Below are positions 16,161 through 24,337 of a stretch of 64,000 bases of DNA, in pieces; within the stretch, counting starts at the first letter, position 1; each line of letters begins with the position of its first letter. The translations under genes and the position numbers were made by a program. The notes beneath the pieces are model-generated. The model was given only the letters and a program-made list of their open reading frames with translations. It searched no databases and was not told the DNA's origin. This DNA comes from Salinarimonas chemoclinalis (GTDB lineage Bacteria; Pseudomonadota; Alphaproteobacteria; Rhizobiales; Beijerinckiaceae). The DNA lies in assembly GCF_041514305.1 (NCBI RefSeq), contig NZ_JBGMWH010000003.1:310001-374000 (forward strand), written 5' to 3'.

Positions 16161-17018
16161 ATGGACACGATCCCGTCGGAGCTGGCGACGCCGCATCGAT
16201 TCGTGCACGAGGGCCGGCCCGTCGCCTGGGGCAGCGCCGGAGACGGGGCGGATGCGCGGCCACCGCTCGTCCTCGTGCACGGCACGCCGTTCTCCTCCCA
16301 GGTCTGGCGGCGGATCGCGCCCTGGCTCGCGCGCGAACGGCGCGTGTACTGGTTCGACCTCCTGGGCTACGGCCGCTCGGCGATGGTGCCGGGCGCGGAC
16401 GTGTCGCTCGGCGTCCAGAACGGGCTCCTCGCCGCGCTCGTGCGGCACTGGGGCCTGGAGCGGCCCGAGGTGCTGGCCCACGACTTCGGCGGGGCGACCG
16501 TGCTGCGGGCGATCCTGCTCGACGGCCTCCCCGTCTCGCGCCTGACGCTGGTCGACCCCGTGGCGATCGCGCCCTGGGGCTCGCCCTTCGTCCAGCACGT
16601 GCGTTCCCATGAAGCAGCCTTCTCGGGGTTGCCGGACTATGCGCACGAGGCCATGCTGGAGGCCTACATCGCGGGCGCTGCGCATCGGCCTCTGAGCGCG
16701 GAGGCGCGCACGGTGCACATGCGGCCCTGGCTCGGCGCGGCGGGGAAGGCGGGGTTCTACGCCCAGATCGCACAGATGGAACAGCGCTTCACGGACGCGA
16801 TCGAGCCGCGTCTCGGCGGGCTCGACGTGCCGGTCACCCTGCTTTGGGGCGAGAAGGACGCGTGGATCCCCGTCTCGCAGGGCGAGCGGCTCGCGGCCAT
16901 GATCCCCGGTGCGCGGCTCGTGCCGGTGCCGGAGGCCGGGCACCTCGTCCAGGAGGACGCGCCGGAGAGCATCGTCGCGGCCGTGCTCGGCGCGACGGAC
17001 CGGCGGCGGGGACCCTGA
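16161..17018 (+). CDS. Alpha/beta hydrolase with aspartate nucleophile (epoxide hydrolase/haloacid-type)
   Basis: Soluble alpha/beta-fold hydrolase of 285 residues. The oxyanion-hole motif is LVHGTPFSS; the nucleophile elbow AHDFGG places Asp108 where esterases have Ser; the acid is Asp233 (GEKDAW) and the base His261 (EAGHLV). An Asp nucleophile is the mark of epoxide hydrolases, haloalkane dehalogenases and fluoroacetate dehalogenases, which form an ester intermediate. The dehalogenase halide-binding Trp next to the nucleophile is replaced by Phe109, so epoxide hydrolase or a related C-O hydrolase is more likely. The start is supported by GAGGAGGAG upstream. Likely cotranscribed with the next gene, 14 bases downstream. 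Confidence 0.8.
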   Translation: MDTIPSELATPHRFVHEGRPVAWGSAGDGADARPPLVLVHGTPFSSQVWRRIAPWLARERRVYWFDLLGYGRSAMVPGADVSLGVQNGLLAALVRHWGLERPEVLAHDFGGATVLRAILLDGLPVSRLTLVDPVAIAPWGSPFVQHVRSHEAAFSGLPDYAHEAMLEAYIAGAAHRPLSAEARTVHMRPWLGAAGKAGFYAQIAQMEQRFTDAIEPRLGGLDVPVTLLWGEKDAWIPVSQGERLAAMIPGARLVPVPEAGHLVQEDAPESIVAAVLGATDRRRGP

Positions 17019-17032
17019 TCGGGACGACGACC

Positions 17033-19150
17033 ATGAGCGCGGACGAGACGGGAGGAGAGGCGGCGGGCGCAGCGGCGGGGGCCGGCGGGCGGGTCGATCC
17101 GCTGCTTTCGCCGGTCGTCATCGGCCGGCTGCGGCTGCGCAACCGGATCCTCTCGACGGCACACGCTCCCTCCTTCGCCGAGGGCGGGCACCCGCGGGAG
17201 CGCTATGCGGCGTATCACGTCGAGAAGGCGAAGGGCGGCCTCGCGCTGACCATGATCGGCGGCTCGACCAACGTCTCCGTCGACAGCCCCTCGGTGTTCG
17301 GCCAGCTCTACGCGGGGGACGATTCGATCCTGCCGTGGTTCCGGGCGCTGACGGACGGCGTGAAGGCCCACGGCGCCGCGGTGATGTGCCAGCTCACCCA
17401 CATGGGCCGCCGCACCCTGTGGGACGACGGCGCCTGGCTTCCCGTCGTCGCGCCGTCGCCGCTGCGCGAGCGGGCGCATCGAGCCATTCCGAAGGCGATC
17501 GAGCCCGCCGACCTGGGCCGCATCCGCCGCGACTTCGCCCGCGCCGCCCGGCGCTGCGTCGCGGCGGGCTTCGACGGGATCGAGCTCCTGGCCCACGGCC
17601 ATCTCCTCGGCCAGCTGTTGACTCCGCACGCCAACCGCCGCGAGGACGCGCTCGGCGGCCCGCTGGAGCAGCGTCTCGCGGCGGTGCTCGACATCGTCCG
17701 CGGCGTGCGGGACGCGATCGGCCCGGAGCCGGCGCTCGGCCTGCGCATCGCGGGTGACGAGCGCCGCGGCGGTGGGCTCTCGGCGGAGGATTGCGTGGCG
17801 ATCGCGCAGGCGCTCGCGGGGACGGGGGCGATCGATTTCCTGAACGTCGTGGCGGGCGCGCCCTACGACAATCTCGGCCTCGCCGAATGGGTGCCGCCGA
17901 TGGGCATGGGCGAGGTCGGGCACCTCGCGGCCGCCGGGCGCATCCGCGCGGCCGCGGGCGTGCCGGTCCTCGCCGCGGGCGGCGTCGCCGACCTCGCCAC
18001 GGCGCGATTCGGCCTCGCGGAGGGGCTCGTCGACATGGTCGGCATGACTCGCGCCCACATGGCCGATCCGCATCTCGTGGCGAAGCTCGAGCGCGGCGAG
18101 GAGGCACGCATCCGCCCCTGCGTCGGGCTCGGTTACTGTGTCGACCGGGTGAACCAGGGCAAGGCGGCGGTGTGCGGGCACAACGTCGCGACGGGGCGGG
18201 AGCTGACGCTTCCCCACGTCGTCCCGTCGACGCCGGGCGCGCGCAAGCGCGTTCTCGTCGTCGGCGGCGGCCCGGGCGGGCTCGAGGCGGCCCGGGTCGC
18301 GGCCCTGCGCGGTCACGCGGTGACCTTGCACGAGGCCGCACCACGTCTCGGCGGCCAGCTGCTGCTCGCGGGCGCGGGCACGGTGCGCCGCCAGACGCTC
18401 GGCGTCGTCGATTGGCTCGTCGACGAGGTGGCGCGTGCGGGCGTCGACGTGCGCTGTGATTCCTACCTGGAGGCGCAGGACGTGCTCGACGCGGACGCCG
18501 ACGTCGTCGTCCTCGCCACCGGCGGGCTGCCGGCGATCCCGGACGTGCCCGGCGCCGAGCGGATCGCCAGCGTGCACGACCTCCTCGGCGGCGCCGTGCG
18601 GCCGGAGGGCTCGCTCGTCGTCTACGACGAGATCGGCAGCCACGCCGCCGCCGCGGCGGCGGAGGTCGCTGCGCGCAGGATCGCGTCGCGACCGGGGGCG
18701 CAGGCCGGCGCGCGGGTGATCTTCGTCACGCCCGACGAGATGCCGCTCCAGGATCTCGGCCCCACCACGCGTGCGGTCGCGCTGCGCGCGCTCTTCCGGC
18801 TCGGCGTGACGTTCGTGCCGAACCGTGCGCTCGTCGGGGTCGAGAGCCGCGGCAACGGGCTCGGCGTCCGGCTCGCGAACACGCTCACCGGGGAGCCGGA
18901 CCTGATCGAGGCCGACTGGCTCGTCATCGAGAACGGCACCACGCCCGTCGACGAGATCTGGCAGGCGCTCGTGCCGCACGCGTCGAATGGCGGCGTGCTC
19001 GGCCTCGACCGCATCGGCGAGGACCGCTTCGACTTCCCGGTCACGAATCCGTCCGGGCGTTTCGTCCTCGCCCGGATCGGCGATGCGGTCGCCTCGCGCA
19101 ACATGCACGCGGCCATGCTGGAGGGGATGCGTGTGGCGATGAGCCTGTGA
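17033..19150 (+). CDS. NADH:flavin oxidoreductase of the 2,4-dienoyl-CoA reductase / N-demethylase family
   Basis: 705-residue multidomain flavoenzyme. Residues about 20-360 form the Old-Yellow-Enzyme FMN barrel (LLSPVVIGRLRLRNRILST; LLAHGHLLGQLLTPHAN). An Fe-S segment follows, CVGLGYC then VC, with Cys363, Cys369 and Cys381; the second cysteine of the usual four (CxxCxxC...C in trimethylamine dehydrogenase) is Leu366. From about 400 the FAD/NAD(P) module begins with VLVVGGGPGGLEAAR. Family members include FadH, trimethylamine dehydrogenase and N-methylproline (stachydrine) demethylases; the three-Cys pattern resembles the last group, but the substrate is not proven. It probably forms an operon with the hydrolase. 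Confidence 0.8.
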   Translation: MSADETGGEAAGAAAGAGGRVDPLLSPVVIGRLRLRNRILSTAHAPSFAEGGHPRERYAAYHVEKAKGGLALTMIGGSTNVSVDSPSVFGQLYAGDDSILPWFRALTDGVKAHGAAVMCQLTHMGRRTLWDDGAWLPVVAPSPLRERAHRAIPKAIEPADLGRIRRDFARAARRCVAAGFDGIELLAHGHLLGQLLTPHANRREDALGGPLEQRLAAVLDIVRGVRDAIGPEPALGLRIAGDERRGGGLSAEDCVAIAQALAGTGAIDFLNVVAGAPYDNLGLAEWVPPMGMGEVGHLAAAGRIRAAAGVPVLAAGGVADLATARFGLAEGLVDMVGMTRAHMADPHLVAKLERGEEARIRPCVGLGYCVDRVNQGKAAVCGHNVATGRELTLPHVVPSTPGARKRVLVVGGGPGGLEAARVAALRGHAVTLHEAAPRLGGQLLLAGAGTVRRQTLGVVDWLVDEVARAGVDVRCDSYLEAQDVLDADADVVVLATGGLPAIPDVPGAERIASVHDLLGGAVRPEGSLVVYDEIGSHAAAAAAEVAARRIASRPGAQAGARVIFVTPDEMPLQDLGPTTRAVALRALFRLGVTFVPNRALVGVESRGNGLGVRLANTLTGEPDLIEADWLVIENGTTPVDEIWQALVPHASNGGVLGLDRIGEDRFDFPVTNPSGRFVLARIGDAVASRNMHAAMLEGMRVAMSL

Positions 19151-19172
19151 GGCGCGCGGCGCCGCGCGGGAC

Positions 19173-20408
19173 TCACCGGGCCGCGCGCGCCGGGGCGCCG
19201 GGCGGGATCAGCCCCTCGGCGGCGAGCAGGTCCGGTATCGCCTTGCGGAAGGCGAAGAAGCCGCGGGTGGCGTGCGGCCAGGCGCGCTCGTCGAGCGGGC
19301 GCCGCAGCCGCAGGAGCGCGACGCCGGCATCCGCCAGCGACGCCTCCGCCCGGGCGAGCGCCCGCGCCGCCGGCCCGACCGGCGCCCAGGCGGTCACCAG
19401 CGCGCCGACGCGCAGGGCCCGTGCCGCGTCGGTCAGCGCCTGCGGCGCGAGCGAGACCGCGTGCGCCGGGACGCCGTAATGGTCCGCCGCCCGCGCCGCG
19501 GCGTCGGCGACGGCGCCCTCGGCGAAGGCGCGTACCGGCCCGGACGGCGGCAGGATCGAGCGTGCGGCGGTGGCGTGGCCGACGAGCACCGCCCTCGGCC
19601 GCACCGGCCCGATCTCCCAGTGCTCGGGCGTCATGTCCTCCTCGGTGACGAGGAGCGCCGCCTCGACCGCCCGCGGCCTGTCCGCCGGCGGCACGCCCGC
19701 GGGCGCGGGCGGCGGCGGCTCTGAAAGCGGCTCGGCGCTGCGCGAGAGGCCGCCGGGCGCGAAGCGGCCGTTGGTGAAGCGGGCGATGTTGTCGGCCCGC
19801 GCGAGATAGGTCTTGCCCGGCGTCTGCAGCCCCGCCGTCCAGCGCCAGGAGAGCGTGTTCGAGGCGGGGTCGCCGTCGAGGAGGTGGCGCAGGAAGAAGT
19901 CCGCGCCGAGCGTCCAGGGCAGGCGCAGGGTGAAGATCCAGATCGACGAGAACCACATCCGCGCGTGGTTGTGCAGGTAGCCGGTCTCGACCAGCTCGCG
20001 GGCCCAGTCGTCGAAGCCGGCGATGCCGGTGCGCCCCGCCGTCGCCTCCTCGACCCGCCGGCGCAGCGAGAGATCGCTGTCCAGCGCCCGCAGGTCGGCG
20101 GCGAGGCGCTCGAGGTAGCGCTCCCAGATCGCGGGGCGCTGCTCCAGCCAGCCCTTCCAGTAGGTGCGCCAGAGCACCTCCTGCACGAACTTCTCGGCCT
20201 CCTCGAGGCCGTGCTCCGCGAGGACCGAGGCCAGCACCTCGCGCTCGCTCACGAGGCGATGGCGGACCCAGGGGGACAGCGTCGAGACGTTGGCGCGGTC
20301 GCGCGGCCCGCGGTCCTCGTTGCGGTTCGCGGCATAGGCGCTGCCCGCCCGCGGCACGAAGCGGGCGAGGCGGGCGAGACCCTCGGCGCGGGTCGGGGGC
20401 GCGAACAT
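19173..20408 (-). CDS. Photolyase/cryptochrome-like protein with FAD-binding domain first
   Basis: 411 residues. Residues about 30-260 are the helical FAD-binding domain of photolyases: LSPWVRHRLVSEREVL, WRTYWKGWLEQRP, HNHARMWFSSIWIFTLRLPW, LLDGDPASNTLSWRWTAG and ADNIARFT. The N-terminal alpha/beta antenna domain of canonical photolyases is missing. Instead about 145 residues follow the FAD domain, alternating hydrophobic strands and helices (AVLVGHATAARSIL, VGALVTAWAPVGPAARAL) and ending HATRGFFAFRKAIPDLL. The start at 20408 has GGAGG five bases upstream. It may repair UV lesions or sense blue light; activity is not shown. Upstream on the same strand is an SDR gene. Confidence 0.75.
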   Translation of the reverse strand: MFAPPTRAEGLARLARFVPRAGSAYAANRNEDRGPRDRANVSTLSPWVRHRLVSEREVLASVLAEHGLEEAEKFVQEVLWRTYWKGWLEQRPAIWERYLERLAADLRALDSDLSLRRRVEEATAGRTGIAGFDDWARELVETGYLHNHARMWFSSIWIFTLRLPWTLGADFFLRHLLDGDPASNTLSWRWTAGLQTPGKTYLARADNIARFTNGRFAPGGLSRSAEPLSEPPPPAPAGVPPADRPRAVEAALLVTEEDMTPEHWEIGPVRPRAVLVGHATAARSILPPSGPVRAFAEGAVADAAARAADHYGVPAHAVSLAPQALTDAARALRVGALVTAWAPVGPAARALARAEASLADAGVALLRLRRPLDERAWPHATRGFFAFRKAIPDLLAAEGLIPPGAPARAAR

Positions 20409-20533
20409 GCGTACCTCCTGCGTGCGCGAGCGCGCAGCTCCGGAGGATGATGATAGGTCGCCGACATGCCGGTGCGCGGCGCGGCGGATCGCCGCGATGT
20501 GGTGCACTGCAAGCCGTTCGCCTCCGCGCCGGC

Positions 20534-21283
20534 TCAGCCGCGCCCGACGAACGGCATCTTCGTCGCCATCACCGTCATGAACAGCACGTTCGCGTCGAGC
20601 GGCAGGCTCGCCATGTGGGCGACGGCGCGCGCGGCGTGGGCGACGTCCATGGTGGGCTGCGGCGGCGGCGCGCCGGGCGCGTCCGCGCGGGCGGCCTCGA
20701 GTGCGCGCACCATCTCCGTCTCGGCGTTGCCGATGTCGATCTGCCCGACCGCGATGTCGTGCGCCCGCCCGTCGAGGGCGAGCGCCTTGGTCAGGCCGGT
20801 GATCGCGTGCTTGGTGGCCGTGTAGGGCGCCGAGTTCGGCCGCGGCGTGTGGGCGGAGATCGAGCCGTTGTTGATGATCCGCCCGCCCTTCGGGTCCTGG
20901 CGCTTCATCAGCCCCCAGGCGGAGCGCGCGCACAGGAAGGCGCCGGTGAGGTTGACGTCGACGGAGCGACGCCACTCCTCCACCGAAAGCGCGTCGATCT
21001 CGACGCCCTTCGCGAACAGGCCGGCGTTGTTGAAGAGGAGGTCGAGCCGGCCGAAGCGGGCGACGATCGCCGCGAAGAGCGCTTCGACCGCGGCCTCGTC
21101 GGCGACGTCGGTGGGGACGCACAGCGCCTCGCGGCCGAGGGTCCGGACCTCGCCGGCGACGTCCTCCAGCGGCTGCGGCCGGCGCCCGGCGAGCACGAGG
21201 TCGAACCCGCCCCGCGCCAGCTCCACGGCCGCCGCCGCCCCGATCCCGGACCCCGCCCCCGTCACCAGCGCGATCTTCGCCAT
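20534..21283 (-). CDS. Short-chain dehydrogenase/reductase
   Basis: NAD(P)-dependent oxidoreductase of 249 residues with a Rossmann fold: cofactor motif TGAGSGIG near 9-16, NNAG near 90, catalytic Ser in IINNGSISAH and the Tyr/Lys pair in YTATKHAI. The adenosine-binding loop carries AGRRPQ, with arginines after the second strand, which favours NADP(H). The closest described relatives are general SDRs; the substrate is unknown. It lies 125 bases upstream of the photolyase-like gene on the same strand and may be cotranscribed. Confidence 0.88.
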   Translation of the reverse strand: MAKIALVTGAGSGIGAAAAVELARGGFDLVLAGRRPQPLEDVAGEVRTLGREALCVPTDVADEAAVEALFAAIVARFGRLDLLFNNAGLFAKGVEIDALSVEEWRRSVDVNLTGAFLCARSAWGLMKRQDPKGGRIINNGSISAHTPRPNSAPYTATKHAITGLTKALALDGRAHDIAVGQIDIGNAETEMVRALEAARADAPGAPPPQPTMDVAHAARAVAHMASLPLDANVLFMTVMATKMPFVGRG

Positions 21284-21494
21284 GCCCGTCGTCCTCCGGC
21301 ATCTCGTCGTCGCCCGACCCTACCGGCGCGGCTCCCTCACCGCCAGCGGCGTTCGCGCAGGCGCGGGCTGTGCATCGTGCGCCATCGTCCAGCGAGGACC
21401 CACCGCATCCCGCCCCCGCGCCGCTCCCTCTTGCCCCCGTGGGCTCCCTCCGTCACAAGGCTCGCCAGCGCAATCACGAAGCGGACCTCACGCC

Positions 21495-22601
21495 ATGGCG
21501 ACGCACAAGCTCCTCCTCCTCCCCGGCGACGGGATCGGCCCCGAGGTGATGGGGGAGGTCGTCAAGATCGTCTCCTGGCTGACCAGGGCCGGCGTCGCCT
21601 CCTTCGAGACGGAGACGGATCTCGTCGGCGGCGCCGCGTACGACGCGCACGGCAAGGCGATCTCGGAGGACGCGATGCGCCTCGCCGACGCCGCCGACGC
21701 CGTGCTGTTCGGGGCGGTGGGCGGGCCGAAGTGGGCGGGCGTGCCCTACGAGCACCGTCCGGAGGCGGGTCTGCTGCGCCTGCGCAAGGATCTGGGGCTG
21801 TTCGCCAACCTGCGCCCGGCGATCTGCTACCCGGCGCTGGCGAGCGCCTCGTCGCTCAAGCCCGAGCTGGTCGAGGGGCTCGACATCGTCATCGTGCGCG
21901 AGCTCACCGGCGGCGTCTATTTCGGCGAGCCCAAGGAGATCGTCGGGCTCGAGAACGGCGAGAAGCGCGCCGTCGACACGCAGCTCTACACGACCGGCGA
22001 GATCGACCGCATCGCCCGTGTCGCCTTCGAGCTGGCGCGCAAGCGCCGCAACAAGGTCTCCTCGGCGGAGAAGCACAACGTGATGAAGTCGGGGGTGCTG
22101 TGGAAGGAGGTCGTCACCGGCGTCCACGCACGGGACTACGCCGACGTGACGCTGGAGCACGTGCTCGCCGACAATTGCGCCATGCAGCTCGTGCGCCGGC
22201 CCAAGCAGTACGACGTCATCGTCTGCGACAACCTCTTCGGCGACATCCTCTCCGACGTCGCGGCGATGCTGACGGGCTCGCTCGGCATGCTGCCGTCGGC
22301 CTCGCTCGGCGCCGAGGACCCGCAGACCGGCAAGCGCAAGGCGCTCTACGAGCCGGTCCACGGCTCGGCGCCGGACATCGCCGGCGCGGGCCTGGCCAAC
22401 CCGATCGCGATGATCGGCTCGCTCGCCATGTGCCTGCGCTACTCCTTCGGCCTCGTCGAGGCGGCGGACCGGCTCGAGGCCGCGATCACCACGGCACTGG
22501 CCTCGGGCGCGCGCACCAAGGACATCGCGGGCGAGGGCGCGAACGCGGTCTCGACGACGGAGATGGGCGACGCGATCGTCGCCGCGCTGGAGCGCGGCTG
22601 A
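21495..22601 (+). CDS. leuB: 3-isopropylmalate dehydrogenase
   Basis: Third committed enzyme of leucine synthesis: NAD-dependent oxidative decarboxylation of 3-isopropylmalate. The 368-residue protein shows LLLPGDGIGPEVMGEVV at the start, the substrate Arg region LRLRKDLGLFANLRP, ELTGGVYFGEPKEI, the catalytic lysine region HVLADNCAMQL, and the signature NLFGDILSDVAAMLTGSLG. The ATG at 21495 fits the conserved N-terminus; a longer frame to 20847 is rejected because it crosses the SDR gene. The 211-base upstream region shows no leader peptide or attenuator that I can support. Confidence 0.96.
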   Translation: MATHKLLLLPGDGIGPEVMGEVVKIVSWLTRAGVASFETETDLVGGAAYDAHGKAISEDAMRLADAADAVLFGAVGGPKWAGVPYEHRPEAGLLRLRKDLGLFANLRPAICYPALASASSLKPELVEGLDIVIVRELTGGVYFGEPKEIVGLENGEKRAVDTQLYTTGEIDRIARVAFELARKRRNKVSSAEKHNVMKSGVLWKEVVTGVHARDYADVTLEHVLADNCAMQLVRRPKQYDVIVCDNLFGDILSDVAAMLTGSLGMLPSASLGAEDPQTGKRKALYEPVHGSAPDIAGAGLANPIAMIGSLAMCLRYSFGLVEAADRLEAAITTALASGARTKDIAGEGANAVSTTEMGDAIVAALERG

Positions 22602-22622
22602 CGCGCGCCGGATGCGCCCGCG

Positions 22623-22641
22623 GCGGGGGGCTCCTCCCCGC
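22623..22641 (+). terminator. Possible terminator hairpin after leuB
   Basis: GCGGGG (22623-22628) can pair with CCCCGC (22636-22641), with a seven-base loop, 22 bases after the leuB stop. No T tract follows, so this is only a candidate. Confidence 0.3.
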
Positions 22642-22681
22642 TGCGATCGCCCGTGGCGCGCCCGTGAACAGTGACGTCGAT

Positions 22682-22696
22682 GTTCCCTCTTCGATC
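22682..22696. promoter_or_regulatory. Degenerate LexA-type box before mmcB
   Basis: GTTC CCTCTTC GATC matches GTTC-N7-GTTC at seven of eight fixed positions and ends 21 bases before the mmcB ATG. MmcB is reported as SOS-regulated in Caulobacter, which makes the position meaningful, but the mismatch leaves doubt. Confidence 0.4.
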
Positions 22697-22717
22697 ACGC
22701 CGTGCTAGGAACGAAGC

Positions 22718-23224
22718 ATGACCGTGCTCGCGTCAGCCCCGCGCCAGTCCCCGGCACGCCCCGACGGGCGTCAGTCGCCGACGGCCCTCGCCATCCAGCG
22801 GGGCGTGCGCCGGCTGTTCGCGGCGCACGACTGCGTCACGCTGTGCGAGTTCACCCTGCGCTCCGGCCGGCGGGCCGACGTGATCGCGCTGGCGCGCGAC
22901 GGCAGCGTCTCGATCGTCGAGATCAAGTCGAGCGTGCGGGACTTCCGCGCGGATCGGAAGTGGCCGGACTACCGCGACTTCTGCGATCGGCTCTACTTCG
23001 CCGTCGACGCGGGCACGCCCATCGACATCCTGCCGATCGAGACGGGCCTGATCCTCGCGGACGGCTTCGGCGCCGAGATCCTGCGCGAGCCGCCGCATCA
23101 CCCGCTGGCGCCGGCGCGGCGCAAGGCGCTGACCCTGCGCTTCGCGCGCCAGGCGGCGGCGGGGCTGCACGCGGCGCACGACCCCGAGGCGCGGGCCTAT
23201 CTCGGCGGGCTGTCGGAAGCCTGA
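22718..23224 (+). CDS. mmcB: DNA repair protein MmcB
   Basis: 168-residue protein of the MmcB family, linked in Caulobacter to mitomycin C resistance. The core resembles a PD-(D/E)XK nuclease fold: CEFTLRSGRRADVIAL supplies the acidic residue and VSIVEIKSSVRDFRADRKW the ExK element, followed by YRDFCDRLYFAVDAG. Nuclease activity is inferred from the fold. The last 28 bases overlap the end of the convergent uracil-DNA glycosylase gene (23197-23224), pairing two repair genes tail to tail. Confidence 0.88.
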   Translation: MTVLASAPRQSPARPDGRQSPTALAIQRGVRRLFAAHDCVTLCEFTLRSGRRADVIALARDGSVSIVEIKSSVRDFRADRKWPDYRDFCDRLYFAVDAGTPIDILPIETGLILADGFGAEILREPPHHPLAPARRKALTLRFARQAAAGLHAAHDPEARAYLGGLSEA

Positions 23225-24153
23225 GCGGCCGCGCCCTCCGCGAGCGCGGCGCGCAGCGCACGCAGGTCGCGCCAGGCGAGGCGCTTCACCACCGGATTGC
23301 GCAGGAGGTAGGCCGGGTGGAGCATCGGCATGGCGCGGATCGTGCGCCGGCCGGTGTCGTAGTCGAGCCAGCGCCCGCGCGCCCGGGTGATGCCCTCGCG
23401 CACCCCGAGCAGGTGCTGCGTCGCCGGCGCGCCCATGCACACGAGGATGTCGGGATCGCCGAGCGCGATCTGGCGGCGGGTGAAGGGCAGGCAGGCGGCG
23501 ACCTCCTGGGGCGTCGGCGTGCGGTTGCCCGGTGGACGCCAGGGCACGACGTTGGCGATGTAGACGTCGGTGCGCGAAAGCCCGATGGCGGCGAGCATGC
23601 GGTCGAGGAGCTGCCCCGCGCGCCCGACGAAGGGGATGCCCGAGCGATCCTCCTCGGCGCCCGGCGCCTCGCCGACGATCATCACCCGCGCGCCGGGCCT
23701 GCCGTCGGCGAAGACGAGGCTGCGCGCCGAGGCCTTGAGCGCGCAGCCCTCGAAGGCCGCGAGCGCACGCTCGAGCGCGGGCAGGTCCTCGGCCGCCTCC
23801 GCGAGCGCGCGGGCGCTCGCCACCGCCCCCTCGGGATCGAGGGCGTCGGGGGAGACGGCGGGGCGGGCGGGGCTGCGCGCGTCGGCGGGCTGCGGGCGCT
23901 CCCGCGGCGGCCCGCGGCGCGCGTCGGCCGGGGCGGGCCGAGGGCGCGCTTCCTCCCGGCGCGCTTCCTCCCCGTGCGCCTCCTGCCGCTGCCGCGCCGT
24001 CTCGGCGAAGCGGTCGTGCGGCGTCTCGTCGAGCGCGCAGTCGACACCCGCGGCGACGTCGAGATCGAGGAGGGCGATCAGCGCATCGCGCAGCGCATCG
24101 GCGTCGGGCGGGGTCTCGTCGTCGAAGGCGGCCATGTGCGATCTGTAGAGCAT
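23197..24153 (-). CDS. Uracil-DNA glycosylase, family 4/5-like
   Basis: Base-excision repair glycosylase of 318 residues. A long acidic and then Arg/Pro-rich N-terminal tail (to about 115) precedes the catalytic domain, which has VMIVGEAPGAEEDRSGIPFVG (the water-activating motif), VYIANVVPWRPPGNRTPTPQE and MLHPAYLLRNP. Cysteines suited to a [4Fe-4S] cluster are in FEGCALK, AACLPF and LVCMG; the first pair found in archaeal enzymes is reduced to one, and a fourth lies in the tail (VDCALDE). Start at 24153 (MLYRSHMAAF) or 24135 (MAAFDDE) is uncertain. Overlaps mmcB tail to tail. Confidence 0.85.
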   Translation of the reverse strand: MLYRSHMAAFDDETPPDADALRDALIALLDLDVAAGVDCALDETPHDRFAETARQRQEAHGEEARREEARPRPAPADARRGPPRERPQPADARSPARPAVSPDALDPEGAVASARALAEAAEDLPALERALAAFEGCALKASARSLVFADGRPGARVMIVGEAPGAEEDRSGIPFVGRAGQLLDRMLAAIGLSRTDVYIANVVPWRPPGNRTPTPQEVAACLPFTRRQIALGDPDILVCMGAPATQHLLGVREGITRARGRWLDYDTGRRTIRAMPMLHPAYLLRNPVVKRLAWRDLRALRAALAEGAAAQASDSPPR

Positions 24154-24337
24154 CGCACCACGGAGGGAAATCCGGTCGGTCGCCCTCCCGGGTCGTCCCG
24201 CCCACGGCGGCGAGAGTTGACGCAAGGTTAATACCTCGGCGCGCATTCTCGCGATCGCATTCGCACGAATTGAAGACGCTGCTGGTAACGCTCCTCGCAG
24301 GGTGCGGCCGGGCAGCGGTAGCCCCTCGATCCACGGG

